Positions 53,415 to 62,367 of a stretch of DNA of 64,000 bases are shown one piece after another (position 1 is the stretch's first letter; each line of letters begins with the position of its first letter). Origin of the DNA: Lampropedia aestuarii. GTDB lineage: Bacteria > Pseudomonadota > Gammaproteobacteria > Burkholderiales > Burkholderiaceae_C. The notes under the pieces were generated by a model. That model was not told the origin of the DNA. It made no database searches and saw nothing but the letters and a program-made list of their open reading frames with translations. A program made the translations under genes and the position numbers. Location of the stretch: the NCBI RefSeq assembly GCF_004803635.1, contig NZ_SSWX01000006.1, positions 124,001 to 188,000 of the forward strand, in the 5' to 3' direction.

Positions 53415-54542
53415 ATGGCAAAACTCACAGGACTGGTCGGCTGGCGCGGCATGGTCGGCTCGGTATTGATCGACCGTATGCAGGCCGAAGGCGACTTCGA
53501 CGTCATTGAGCCGGTGTTTTTCTCGACCTCCAACGCTGGCGGCAAAGCCCCAGCCCAGGCCAAGAACGAAACCACACTGCAAGACGCCTACAACATCGAA
53601 GCGCTGAAAAAGTGCGAGATCATCATCACCGCCCAGGGCGGCGATTACACCAAAGCTGTCTACCCCCAACTGCGTGCCGCTGGCTGGACTGGCCACTGGA
53701 TTGATGCGGCTTCATCGCTGCGCATGGACAAAGACTCGGTGATCATCCTCGATCCGGTCAATATGCCAGTGATCAAAAATGCGCTGGCCAATGGTGGCAA
53801 CACCTGGGTTGGCGGCAACTGCACCGTCAGCTGCATGCTGATGGGCGTGGGCGCTTTGTACAAAGCCGGTCTGGTCGAGTGGATGAGCACCCAGACCTAC
53901 CAAGCCGCATCGGGCGGTGGCGCGCAGCACATGCGTGAGCTGCTGACCCAGTTTGGCACGTTGAACAGCGAAGTTGCCGGCTTGTTGCAAGACCCGAAAA
54001 GCGCAATTTTGGAAATCGACCGCCTGATTGTTGCCAAGCAACGCGCGTTGACTGCCGAAGAAACCGCCAACTTCCTGGTGCCGCTGGGTGGTTCGTTGAT
54101 TCCTTGGATCGATTCCGATCTGGGCAATGGCGTCAGCCGTGAAGAGTGGAAAGGCATGGCTGAAACCAACAAGATTCTGGGCCAGGGCGACGGTTTTGGC
54201 TCGGCAGCCATTCCGGTGGATGGCTATTGCGTGCGTATTGGCGCAATGCGCAGCCACAGCCAGGCTTTGACGTTCAAGTTGAAGAAAAACGTGCCGCTGG
54301 ACGAGATCGAAGGCATGATTGCTGCCGACAACCAGTGGGTCAAAGTGGTGCCTAACACCAAGGAAGCCACTATCCGTGATCTGACCCCTGTGTCCACCAC
54401 TGGCACGTTGACTATCCCGGTGGGTCGTATCCGCAAACTGGCCATGGGTGACGACTACCTGGGCGCATTCACGATTGGCGACCAATTGCTGTGGGGCGCT
54501 GCCGAGCCACTGCGCCGCATGCTGCGTATTCTGGTCGACTAA
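53415..54542 (+). CDS. asd: Aspartate-semialdehyde dehydrogenase
   Basis: A 375-residue enzyme that reduces beta-aspartyl phosphate to aspartate semialdehyde, the branch point to Lys, Met, Thr and diaminopimelate. [13 protein letters not shown] is the NADP-binding start, [10 protein letters not shown] contains the catalytic Cys, and [14 protein letters not shown] and [17 protein letters not shown] carry substrate residues. The long length is the Gram-negative type. In many Burkholderiales asd follows leuB; here it stands alone with an unusual leader of about 500 bases from rpsF. Confidence 0.96.
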   Translation: MAKLTGLVGWRGMVGSVLIDRMQAEGDFDVIEPVFFSTSNAGGKAPAQAKNETTLQDAYNIEALKKCEIIITAQGGDYTKAVYPQLRAAGWTGHWIDAASSLRMDKDSVIILDPVNMPVIKNALANGGNTWVGGNCTVSCMLMGVGALYKAGLVEWMSTQTYQAASGGGAQHMRELLTQFGTLNSEVAGLLQDPKSAILEIDRLIVAKQRALTAEETANFLVPLGGSLIPWIDSDLGNGVSREEWKGMAETNKILGQGDGFGSAAIPVDGYCVRIGAMRSHSQALTFKLKKNVPLDEIEGMIAADNQWVKVVPNTKEATIRDLTPVSTTGTLTIPVGRIRKLAMGDDYLGAFTIGDQLLWGAAEPLRRMLRILVD

Positions 54543-54583
54543 AGGCGCAGAGCATCAGCGCGCCCGAAGGCCGCTGATGGCAG

Positions 54584-54624
54584 AAAAAAAACCACTGGAC
54601 CTTTGCGGGGCCAGTGGTTTTTTT
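54584..54624. terminator. Shared terminator between asd and the convergent MFS gene
   Basis: The stem AAAACCACTGG / CCAGTGGTTTT with A and T runs on both sides can serve both strands. A second hairpin (CATCAGCG / CGCTGATG) lies 30 bases upstream. Confidence 0.85.
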
Positions 54625-54643
54625 CTATGTCTATATTGAGGGC

Positions 54644-55987
54644 TTACTGCGCTTGGGCATTACGGCCAGCGGTTTTGTTGGCCAGTGCCGTCCAGCCTTT
54701 GGTGGCCACAGGCACGAAAGCCAGTGCCATTGCCAAAACGCTGACCACAGTCACGTAATGGGCTGCGGCCATGCGGTCATGCTGCAGCCACATCTGGGTC
54801 AGCACTGGGGTCAGGCCGCCAAAAATGGCATAGGCGACGTTGTAGGAGAAGGACAGGCCTGAGAAGCGAATCACCGGTGGGAAAGCACGCACGCCGACAA
54901 TCGGCATCGTCGCAATCGCGCCAACGAAAAAGCCCATCACGCCGTAGTTCAGCATCAGTTGACCATCACTGATGCCTGGCAGGCTGCTGAAGAAGTGGTA
55001 GGTGCTCAGTGCCAAACCGCCCCAACTGACAAGCAAGGCTTTGCCAGTGCCAAAGCGATCGGAGAACCAGCCAAACACTGCACAACCAATCACCAGCAGC
55101 AAAGTGGCGATGCAGTTGGCCTGCATCGCCGTGGTGGCAGGAATCTTGTAGGCTTTTTGCAGTACCACCGGGGTCATCAAAATCAGCACGACTACTGCAG
55201 TCGACAACGACCAGGTCATGGCCGCGGTCACCAGGCTGGCAGCGCGGTGCTCGCGCAGCACGGTTTTGACCGGCAATTCCTTGGCGACAGCGCGGGTAGC
55301 TTCCAGCTCTTTGAAGACTGGTGTCTCCGACAGGAAGCGGCGCAAATACACCGACAACAGGCCAAACACACCGCCCAAAATAAACGGGATGCGCCAGGCC
55401 CAGGCGTGGATTTCGTCGGTGGAGAATTGGTGGTTGATCGCAATGGCCACCAGCGAGCCCAGCAAAATGCCGCCGCAAATGCCCGAGGTCAGCACACCAA
55501 TACCAAAGCCAAAGTTTTTGGCAGGCACGTGCTCGGCTACAAACACCCAGGCGCCTGGCATTTCGCCGCCAATGGCTGCGCCTTGCAGCACCCGCATCGC
55601 CAGCAGCAGCAGTGGTGCGGCAATGCCAATGCTTTCATAGGTCGGCAGCAGGCCAATGATCAGCGTAGGTGCGGACATCAGAAAAATCGACAGTGAGAAC
55701 ATGCGCTTGCGCCCGAGCTTGTCGCCAAAGTGCGCAATCACAATGCCGCCGACCGGGCGGGCCAGATAACCGGCGGCAAAAATGCCCAGGGTTTGCAGCT
55801 GCACCATCCAGTCGGGCATGCTGGGTGGGAAAAACAGATGGCCCAGGGCCACCGAGAAAAACACAAACACGACGAAGTCGTAAAACTCCAGCGTGCCGCC
55901 CAAGGCGGAGAGTGAGAGGGTTTTGTATTCTTCACGTCCCAAGGAACGTGGCGCGGCAGCTGTGGCTGTCGATGGGGGATTGCTCAT
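54644..55987 (-). CDS. MFS metabolite:proton symporter (MHS family)
   Basis: A 447-residue transporter of the ProP/KgtP-like MHS subfamily. SALGGTLEFYDFVVFVFF is the helix 1 motif, HFGDKLGRKRMF the helix 2-3 loop and RVLQGAAIGGEMPGA helix 4. Relatives carry organic acids such as citrate, alpha-ketoglutarate or shikimate. The ATG at 55987 has AAGGA upstream. It is downstream of the TRAP operon on the same strand but separated by a terminator and 270 further bases. Confidence 0.93.
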   Translation of the reverse strand: MSNPPSTATAAAPRSLGREEYKTLSLSALGGTLEFYDFVVFVFFSVALGHLFFPPSMPDWMVQLQTLGIFAAGYLARPVGGIVIAHFGDKLGRKRMFSLSIFLMSAPTLIIGLLPTYESIGIAAPLLLLAMRVLQGAAIGGEMPGAWVFVAEHVPAKNFGFGIGVLTSGICGGILLGSLVAIAINHQFSTDEIHAWAWRIPFILGGVFGLLSVYLRRFLSETPVFKELEATRAVAKELPVKTVLREHRAASLVTAAMTWSLSTAVVVLILMTPVVLQKAYKIPATTAMQANCIATLLLVIGCAVFGWFSDRFGTGKALLVSWGGLALSTYHFFSSLPGISDGQLMLNYGVMGFFVGAIATMPIVGVRAFPPVIRFSGLSFSYNVAYAIFGGLTPVLTQMWLQHDRMAAAHYVTVVSVLAMALAFVPVATKGWTALANKTAGRNAQAQ

Positions 55988-56488
55988 GGTGAGTCCTTGC
56001 AAATTGGCATCAAGCGGTGGTATGCATGACAGCTCCAGGAGGGAGTGCGAAGGCGTTGACTCTGGTCTTGCCAATGGCGACACCAAAACGGCTCGGGTTG
56101 AGCGGAGCGCATGGGGCGTTGCAGCAGAGCGGGTGCAAACGGCAAGATGGCTGCCGGGGTGCAGGCGGGCTCCAAAGCGCTGGGTGTGTCATGGCAAAGG
56201 CGGTTGTGAGCGTCTATCGAAACAGGGAGCTTGGTCATCAGTGCCAAAAAAAAAGCCCGCAAGCAGATGGCTTGCGGGCTTTTTTGGAAGATCAACGAAT
56301 CAGCTGACGGGCTGTCTCTCAACAGCGGGAACGCGATTGGCACCTACCAAGCCCGAAAGCCGGTAGGGTGTTAATCGAAATCAGGAGAGTGCTGGTCTTC
56401 ATGGCTCAGCGATTATAGGGTAAATACTGAATGCGTGTGCCAAGGCGCTTTGCAGGCAGTCGTGCGATGGTGATGCACAGCCATCCCA
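55988..56488 (-). other. Intergenic region between TRAP operon and MFS symporter
   Basis: A 501-base region. Apart from the terminator at 56248-56285 and the Shine-Dalgarno of the symporter gene I see no feature. ORFs here are short and of low credibility. Confidence 0.4.
56248..56285 (-). terminator. Terminator of the sugar-acid/TRAP operon
   Basis: The stem AAAAAGCCCGCAAGC / GCTTGCGGGCTTTTT with a five-base loop and flanking A and T runs lies 200 bases after dctM on the minus strand. Confidence 0.88.
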
Positions 56489-57784
56489 TCAGCCCAGAAA
56501 ACGCGGCAAAAACAGCGAGATAACAGGAAACGCAATCAACACACCAAGGCGGACCAAATCAGCTACTACGAATGGCATCACTCCGCGGTACATGGTGCGC
56601 ATCGGCACCTCGGGCAATAGGCTGCGCAGCACAATCACATTCATACCAAAGGGCGGGGTGATAAAGCTGATTTCGGTGACCACGACGACAATGATGCCAA
56701 ACCAGATCAGATCAAAACCCAAGTATTGCACCAGCGGATAAAAGATTGGCACCGTTAGCAAGATCATCGACATGCTCTCGAGCACCATGCCCAAAATGAT
56801 ATAGAGCACGCAAATGGCCAGGATGACTGCAAATGGATTGAGTTCCCAGCGCATCACCAGATTCTTCAGGTCATCGGGCAGTGAGGTGAAGTTGATGAAG
56901 TTGGCAAACAACATCGCGCCAATCAAAATCATGAACAGCATGCCTGTGGTGCGCACCGATTCGACCAACACCTCGGACAGGCCGCGCCAGTTCAAAGTGC
57001 CGCGCAGCAATGCAAACAGCATGCCGCCTACTGCGCCAATGCCTGCGGCTTCGGTGGAGGTGAAGACGCCGCCGTAAATGCCGCCCATCACCACGCCAAA
57101 CAGCAACAATATGCCCCAGACTTGTTTGAGGGCATGCAGACGCGCACCCCAGCCCAGGCGCTCACCGGCCGATGGGCCAGCTTCTGGGCGGCGCCATGTG
57201 ACCCATTTGGCCGCTAGCAAGTACAAGGCTACCGCCAGGATGCCTGGCAGCAGGCCCGCAGCAAACATCTTGCCAATGCTCTGCTCGGTCAGGATGCAGT
57301 ACACCACCATCACAATTGATGGCGGCAGCAAAATACCTAAAGTGCCGCCGGCCGCAATGGAGCCACTGGCCAACCCCGGATCGTAGCCAAAGCGGCGCAT
57401 TTCCGGGTAGGCGACTTTGGACATGGTCGCAGCGGTGGCCAAGCTGGAGCCGCAGACTGCGCTAAAGCCGCCGCAGGCCACAATCGTCGACATGGCCAAA
57501 CCACCGCGCTTGTGGCCTAAAAAGGCGTGGGCTGCGCCATAGAGGTCCTTGGAGAGTTTGGCTTGCGTGATGAAATTGCCCATCAGAATAAACAGCGGGA
57601 GTACCGACAAGGTGTACTGGAAACCACTTTCGTAGACCATTGAGCCGGCCATCGCATAGGCTGCATCCCAGTTGCGAATCAAGGCCATACCACCCAGGCC
57701 GACAGCGGCCATTGCAAAGGCCACCGGCACCTGCAGCATGATCAGTAGCAGCATCACGGCAAAACCAATCAGTGCTTCAGTCAT
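56489..57784 (-). CDS. dctM: TRAP transporter large permease (DctM)
   Basis: A 431-residue membrane protein with about 12 hydrophobic segments. LLIMLQVPVAFAM opens it, then LPLFILMGNFITQAKLS, GGFSAVCGSSLATAATM, GSIAAGGTLGILLPPS and TPPFGMNVIVLRS, all DctM motifs. It forms the sodium-driven carrier with DctQ. The start overlaps dctQ by four bases; an upstream extension is unlikely. Confidence 0.95.
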   Translation of the reverse strand: MTEALIGFAVMLLLIMLQVPVAFAMAAVGLGGMALIRNWDAAYAMAGSMVYESGFQYTLSVLPLFILMGNFITQAKLSKDLYGAAHAFLGHKRGGLAMSTIVACGGFSAVCGSSLATAATMSKVAYPEMRRFGYDPGLASGSIAAGGTLGILLPPSIVMVVYCILTEQSIGKMFAAGLLPGILAVALYLLAAKWVTWRRPEAGPSAGERLGWGARLHALKQVWGILLLFGVVMGGIYGGVFTSTEAAGIGAVGGMLFALLRGTLNWRGLSEVLVESVRTTGMLFMILIGAMLFANFINFTSLPDDLKNLVMRWELNPFAVILAICVLYIILGMVLESMSMILLTVPIFYPLVQYLGFDLIWFGIIVVVVTEISFITPPFGMNVIVLRSLLPEVPMRTMYRGVMPFVVADLVRLGVLIAFPVISLFLPRFLG

Positions 57785-58260
57785 GCTCGAACTCCTTGGC
57801 GCACGGTGGCGATGCATTGGGCCAGGTGGTAGAGCGTGGTCAGGCTCAGCATCACAGCCATGAAGTAAGCCGCTGGCGCAATGGGCATCAGTAGCACGGC
57901 CGTGCGGTCACCAAAGTCGGCGATCTCGGCGGCTTTGCTCCAGCTGACAGCAGCCAGCAAGCCCATGATGGCCAGCGAGATAACATCGCCCAGCAGGCGC
58001 TGGGCAAAGCGCAGGCGGCCATTGAGCGCCATCGCGATCAAATCGACCGTCACATGCGCGCGCGCAGCCGAAGACAGGCAGATGCCTGAGAAAATCACGG
58101 CCACCATCAGCAACTCGGTCAGCTCGACTGCGCCTTTGACTGGGTAGCTCAGCAGGTAACGACCCACCACATCCAGCAGCGTCAGCAGCATCATTGCAAA
58201 CATCGCCACCTCGGCAATGCGGCGCACTATCCAGGCCAGCTTGTTTAAAAAAGCGTCCAT
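57781..58260 (-). CDS. dctQ: TRAP transporter small permease (DctQ)
   Basis: A 159-residue protein with four hydrophobic segments. FAMMLLTLLDVVGRYLLSYPVKGAVELTELLM is split here as the typical first helices, with the family's VGRYLL and GAVELTELL elements. It overlaps dctM and lies 88 bases after dctP. Confidence 0.94.
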   Translation of the reverse strand: MDAFLNKLAWIVRRIAEVAMFAMMLLTLLDVVGRYLLSYPVKGAVELTELLMVAVIFSGICLSSAARAHVTVDLIAMALNGRLRFAQRLLGDVISLAIMGLLAAVSWSKAAEIADFGDRTAVLLMPIAPAAYFMAVMLSLTTLYHLAQCIATVRQGVRA

Positions 58261-58348
58261 CTGTTGATTCCTTGTAGGGCCCAGGCAGCCCCATCAGCAG
58301 GCCAGCGACTCAAGCGTGCTGGCTGCGGATGGGCTCGTGGGCGATGGC

Positions 58349-59401
58349 TTATTCGGTTGGACGTGCGGCAATTTCCGCATCCAACTCTTGGAGCATGCTG
58401 CGGTATTCGGCCATCACGGCCGGGCCGTCGATGTTGTGCTTGCTGGCCGCATCCAACCAGGCTTGCTCAAAGGGCGCAGTGCGGTCTCGCACGGCCTCTA
58501 CCAGTGCGGCATCGGCATCAATGATTTCAATCCCTTTGTCTTTGGCCAGTGCCAGGGATTTGTTGTCCGCGCCGCCCCAGGCGGCGCCTGCCAGGCGGGC
58601 TAGATGCTCACCGGAGAGGCGATCGATGATGGCGCGGTCCTGCTCGCTCAGCTTCTTGTAGCTGCGCTCGTTCATGATGAAACCGTGCGAGTCGCCGTAC
58701 AGCCCGCCAGGAAAGCGGGTGATCGATTGCACGACCTCATCCAGGCGGAATGCCACCAGCGATTCAGCCGGCAGAAATACCCCATCGACAACGCCTGTGC
58801 TCAGTAGCTCGTAGGACTCAGGCGCGGGCTTGACCACGGCGTTGACGTTCAGCACCTTGGCCACATCAGCGGCCATGCCGCCGCCCAGGCGCACTTTGAG
58901 GCCGTTGAAATCCTCAATCTGACGCACGGGTTTTTTGCCCGACATCACCATTCCCGGGCCATGGCCGTACATGCCCAGCAATTGCACGCCGCGGTGCTCG
59001 CCTGCGCTTTTGAGGTATTTGTCGTAAATGCGCCAGGCCGCAACCGAGCGGGCTTCACCGTGCTCGCCGGTCAGTGGCAGTGTGCCCAGCTTGGTCAGCT
59101 CAAAACGGCCGGGGTAGTAAGCGTGCGAGATAAAGGCCAGATCGACCAGGCCATTGCGCACTGCGTCGTAGTGGCCGGCGGCATTGGTGACGGCTTTGGG
59201 CAGCAGGCGCGGTTTGACTCGGCCTTCGGTTTCCTTCTCGACTTCGGCCATCCACGGCACGATAAAGCCTGCGACCAGTGAATGGGTGGGCGGCAGCCAT
59301 GATGAGACCGTCAACTCGACGGTTTCGGCGTGGCTGCTCAGCGGCATCACCATGCCGATGGCGATGCTTGCGGTAAGGACTAGTTTTTTCCAGATGGTCA
59401 T
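58349..59401 (-). CDS. dctP: TRAP transporter substrate-binding protein (DctP)
   Basis: A 350-residue periplasmic receptor with a signal peptide (LVLTASIAIGMVMPLSSHA). SSWLPPTHSLVAGFIVPWM, the FNGLKVRLGGG motif with the carboxylate-binding Arg, and PAESLVAFRLDEVV fit the DctP fold. AAGGAGACACCC precedes the ATG. The ligand is probably an organic or sugar acid, since the catabolic genes upstream handle such compounds. Confidence 0.94.
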   Translation of the reverse strand: MTIWKKLVLTASIAIGMVMPLSSHAETVELTVSSWLPPTHSLVAGFIVPWMAEVEKETEGRVKPRLLPKAVTNAAGHYDAVRNGLVDLAFISHAYYPGRFELTKLGTLPLTGEHGEARSVAAWRIYDKYLKSAGEHRGVQLLGMYGHGPGMVMSGKKPVRQIEDFNGLKVRLGGGMAADVAKVLNVNAVVKPAPESYELLSTGVVDGVFLPAESLVAFRLDEVVQSITRFPGGLYGDSHGFIMNERSYKKLSEQDRAIIDRLSGEHLARLAGAAWGGADNKSLALAKDKGIEIIDADAALVEAVRDRTAPFEQAWLDAASKHNIDGPAVMAEYRSMLQELDAEIAARPTE

Positions 59402-59455
59402 GGGTGTCTCCTTCGTTATGCTTGAGTGAAAATCTCAGGGGGGCAATGCGTCTAA

Positions 59456-59719
59456 GAACGTGTTTACGATCTTTTCGCAGACCGCGTTGGAGCCCAAAAG
59501 GATGCAATGCGCGGCAAAAACCGCAGTCGGGCTATCTGCCCGGCGAGGATTTTTAACAAAGCAGTGCGCCTTTTGGGCTCCAACACTAAGGGCAAGGCAC
59601 AAAAAAGCGCATTGCGGCGTTACCCGTTTTGCTCATACACACGTATGAGCTGCAACAGGCGCCTTGCACTGCCTCTTTTTTGTGCCTTGCGCGACTGTGA
59701 AAAGATCGTAAACACGTTC
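59456..59719. mobile_element. MITE-like dispersed element, copy F (264 bp)
   Basis: The ends GAACGTGTTTACGATCTTTT match their opposite end exactly, and the inverted repeat extends to about 30 bases with few mismatches. TAA flanks both sides (59453-59455 and 59720-59722). The interior matches copies A and B nearly throughout. It occupies the 317-base space between the denD-like gene and dctP; its right edge touches the denD stop codon. An element in this place could separate expression of the catabolic genes from the transporter. Confidence 0.88.
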
Positions 59720-60657
59720 TAAGCCGTTTGTAAGGCTGCGGCCACCAGTTGCTGGCCACTGCCGTCATGCACAAAGCCCAGCGCGTTGGCTGCGGGTGTG
59801 TCTAGCTCTGGCCAGTTGGCAAACTGAGCTTCTATTTCAGGGACTGGTGCCCAGTCCACCAAATGGGCCAGTGGACGGCCCAGGTGTTGCTCCAGCGCTT
59901 GCACCAGCGCATTGGTGGTGAGGCGTTGGGCGGGCAGCGTGACGGCGCGGCTGCTGGGCCAGTGCGCGGCATCGGATTGCAACGCATGGATCAGTTGGGC
60001 CACGCAGCATGGCCGTGACAGCAGCCAATTGGTCGATTGTGGCGAAACGGGGCAGGTAAATCGCTGGCCTGCGGCCAGGCAGTGCAGGATGTCGCTGGAG
60101 AACGCTGACAGCGGACGGATCGATTGCTGCGGCCTGGCAAGCACTCCGGGCAAACGCACCGTGCGGCCATCGACCAGACCGCGCCGGGCGTAGTCGGCCA
60201 CCAGCAGCTCGATCATGCGTTTTTGCACGCCGTAGCTCATGGTTGGGGCAATTGGTGTGTCGTCATCAACCCGTGCAGGCAGTGGCACGCCAAACACGCC
60301 AATCGAGCTGGCAAATACCAGGCGTGCCGGTTGTTGCTGCGCGGCCAGTCCTGCCAGCAAGGCCATTGAACTGTGCACATTGACCGCCAGTCCCAGTGCC
60401 AGGTCTTCTTCGGCGCGCTTGCTGGTGATGCCTGCCAAATGGAACACCCAGTCCAGTGGTTGGGCCAGCAACTGCGCCAGAATGTCTGGCTGATCCAGTG
60501 GGCCGGTCACGCGGCGCAGACGCGCGTCGCCTGTGCTCAGGCCACTGAGGTTGATGTCGTTGGCGATGATCTCGGTGATTGGCAGCGCTTGCTCACACAA
60601 GGCCTGCACCAAACCTTGGCCAATAAAACCGTTGGCACCGGTGATAAGTATGCGCAT
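59719..60657 (-). CDS. NAD-dependent epimerase/dehydratase, DenD-like (tetronate dehydrogenase)
   Basis: A 312-residue extended SDR protein. RILITGANGFIGQGLVQALC is the Rossmann motif, HLAGITSKRAEEDLALG, the SS of FASSIGVFG and the catalytic YGVQK (Tyr-x3-Lys) are visible. Relatives next to hyi-type isomerases are D-erythronate dehydrogenases (DenD). Its start overlaps the hyi-like gene (ATGA). The stop is the first base triplet inside the end of repeat F. Confidence 0.85.
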   Translation of the reverse strand: MRILITGANGFIGQGLVQALCEQALPITEIIANDINLSGLSTGDARLRRVTGPLDQPDILAQLLAQPLDWVFHLAGITSKRAEEDLALGLAVNVHSSMALLAGLAAQQQPARLVFASSIGVFGVPLPARVDDDTPIAPTMSYGVQKRMIELLVADYARRGLVDGRTVRLPGVLARPQQSIRPLSAFSSDILHCLAAGQRFTCPVSPQSTNWLLSRPCCVAQLIHALQSDAAHWPSSRAVTLPAQRLTTNALVQALEQHLGRPLAHLVDWAPVPEIEAQFANWPELDTPAANALGFVHDGSGQQLVAAALQTA

Positions 60658-61475
60658 CAGTGCTCTCCTGATAAAGAGGGGTGTGGCGCCAATGGGGTGA
60701 CCGTGCCGTCCTGTTGCAAAGGGTTTAGCCATGCAAGACCGGCTTCAAAGCTGTGGGCTGGGCGGTATTCACAGCCCAGGAAACCGTCGTAGCCGGTGGC
60801 GACCAGCGCATGCAGTGCCTGGGCGATGCCGTCTTCCTGCAGCTTGGGTTCACTGCGCAATGGGCCATGGGCGATTTGCACATGGCCAATGGCGGTGCGA
60901 CAGGCTTGCAGTGTGGCCAGCAGAGGCAGCTGTTCGCGCAGGCTGTGGTAGATGTCGAACTGCTGGCGCAGCTGGGGGTGTGCAAAACTTTGCACAATCC
61001 GGTGGACCTCGTGTGGGTCGTGGTAGAGGTAGTGCGGGATGTCGTGGCGGTTCAGCGCTTCGAGCATCAGCACCAGCCCGGTGCCTTCGACCTGGCGCAA
61101 GGCCCATTCCAGATTGGCCAGTAACACCGATTCACTCAAGCGGTGCTGGGGCGAAGCTTGACCGGCCATCACGTGGATGGCTGTGGCGCCCAGCGCCTGG
61201 GCGGTGGCCATGGCACGCTGCAGGTCGCGCTTGAATTGGTTCTCTGCACCATCTACCGCTGCCAGCCCAAAATGGTCATCAACCGGGGTATTGATCAGAA
61301 TGGCTTGCAGGCCTGCCTGACGCAATGCCGCGTCGTAGTAGGTCGCTGCGCGATCGTAGGGAAACAGAATTTCTGCATGGCGAAAGCCGGCGGCGGCGGC
61401 GCGTTCGCAGCGTTCGGGCCAGGCGGTAGCGGGCTCGAACAACAGGCTCAGGTTGGCGGCAAGTTGCATGGGCAT
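60657..61475 (-). CDS. Hydroxypyruvate isomerase-family protein (Hyi/OtnI-like)
   Basis: A 272-residue TIM-barrel isomerase. AANLSLLFEPATAWPERCERA, RHAEILFPYD, the metal Glu in LMLEALNRHDIPHYL, QFDIYHS and the C-terminal GCEYRPA are family motifs. Members isomerise hydroxypyruvate or 2-oxotetronates. AAGGAG lies seven bases before the ATG at 61475. It is four bases downstream of the dehydrogenase stop. Confidence 0.9.
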   Translation of the reverse strand: MPMQLAANLSLLFEPATAWPERCERAAAAGFRHAEILFPYDRAATYYDAALRQAGLQAILINTPVDDHFGLAAVDGAENQFKRDLQRAMATAQALGATAIHVMAGQASPQHRLSESVLLANLEWALRQVEGTGLVLMLEALNRHDIPHYLYHDPHEVHRIVQSFAHPQLRQQFDIYHSLREQLPLLATLQACRTAIGHVQIAHGPLRSEPKLQEDGIAQALHALVATGYDGFLGCEYRPAHSFEAGLAWLNPLQQDGTVTPLAPHPSLSGEH

Positions 61476-61479
61476 GGCA

Positions 61480-62367
61480 TCACTCCTTTGCGAAATCGGC
61501 TTGGCTGGCTGGGTGGCTGATGCAAACCACGGCCGATAAATCGGCCTCTGCCAGTCCCATGGCGACGGCTTGCCGCAGGCTTTGCTGCACATTCGCTGTC
61601 ACCGGCATCGGCACGGCCCGTGCCTGTGCCTGGGCCATCACCGTGTCTACATCTTTGAGCATGGTTGCGACTGTGCCCAGCACGTTGTCCGGTGCTTGCA
61701 ACATGCGCGGAGCAAACACGCGCAGCGGTGCTGAGTCGGCCCAGCCACCGGCAAACGCGGCTGGCAAACGCTCGGCTTGCACGCCCGCTTGGCGCGCCAG
61801 GCTCAAAGCTTCAGCCACGGCGGCCACGCAGGCCGAGACAATCACTTGGTTGCAGAGCTTGGCGGTTTGGCCGGCACCGACGGGGCCCAGCCAGGTCACG
61901 TTGGCTGCGTAAGCCTTGAGCGTGGCTTCTAGCTGTGCCAGCAAAGCGGCATCGCCGCCCACCATGATGGCGAGCTGGCCCGCTTGGGCGCCAGCGACGC
62001 CGCCGGAGACCGGTGCGTCCAGCCATTGCGCGCCATGGCCAGCGCGCAGGCGCTGGGCCAGTTCGCGGGTCGTGTCGGGGTTGATGCTGGAGTGGTCGAC
62101 CAGCCACTGCCAGCCAGCCGTCTGCGTCAGGCCATCTGGGCCAAACACCACCTGCTCAACCGCTGCTGCATCGAGCAGGCATAGCAGTACACCGTCGACG
62201 CCTTGCGCGGCTTCGGCCGGTGTGGCGCAGGCCACGGCACCGGCGCTGACCAAGGCGTGGGCTTTGGCAGGCGAGCGGTTCCAGACACGCAGCTGGTGGC
62301 CAGCTGCCAGCAGGCGCTGGGCCAGTGGCGCTCCCATCAGACCCAGGCCACACAGTGCGAGCTTCAT
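61480..62367 (-). CDS. NAD-dependent beta-hydroxyacid dehydrogenase (LtnD-like)
   Basis: A 295-residue protein of the 3-hydroxyisobutyrate dehydrogenase family. LALCGLGLMGAPLAQRLLAAG is split over the NAD site, DAPVSGGVAGAQAGQLAIM is the substrate loop, and AGQTAKLCNQVIV carries the catalytic Lys. L-threonate dehydrogenase LtnD is in this family. It overlaps the dehydratase by four bases. It is related to, but distinct from, the dehydrogenase at 34915. Confidence 0.9.
   Translation of the reverse strand: MKLALCGLGLMGAPLAQRLLAAGHQLRVWNRSPAKAHALVSAGAVACATPAEAAQGVDGVLLCLLDAAAVEQVVFGPDGLTQTAGWQWLVDHSSINPDTTRELAQRLRAGHGAQWLDAPVSGGVAGAQAGQLAIMVGGDAALLAQLEATLKAYAANVTWLGPVGAGQTAKLCNQVIVSACVAAVAEALSLARQAGVQAERLPAAFAGGWADSAPLRVFAPRMLQAPDNVLGTVATMLKDVDTVMAQAQARAVPMPVTANVQQSLRQAVAMGLAEADLSAVVCISHPASQADFAKE

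Noticed and set aside
53310-53696. A 128-codon minus-strand ORF at the start of asd
   Set aside because: It overlaps the leader hairpins and the well-supported asd N-terminus.
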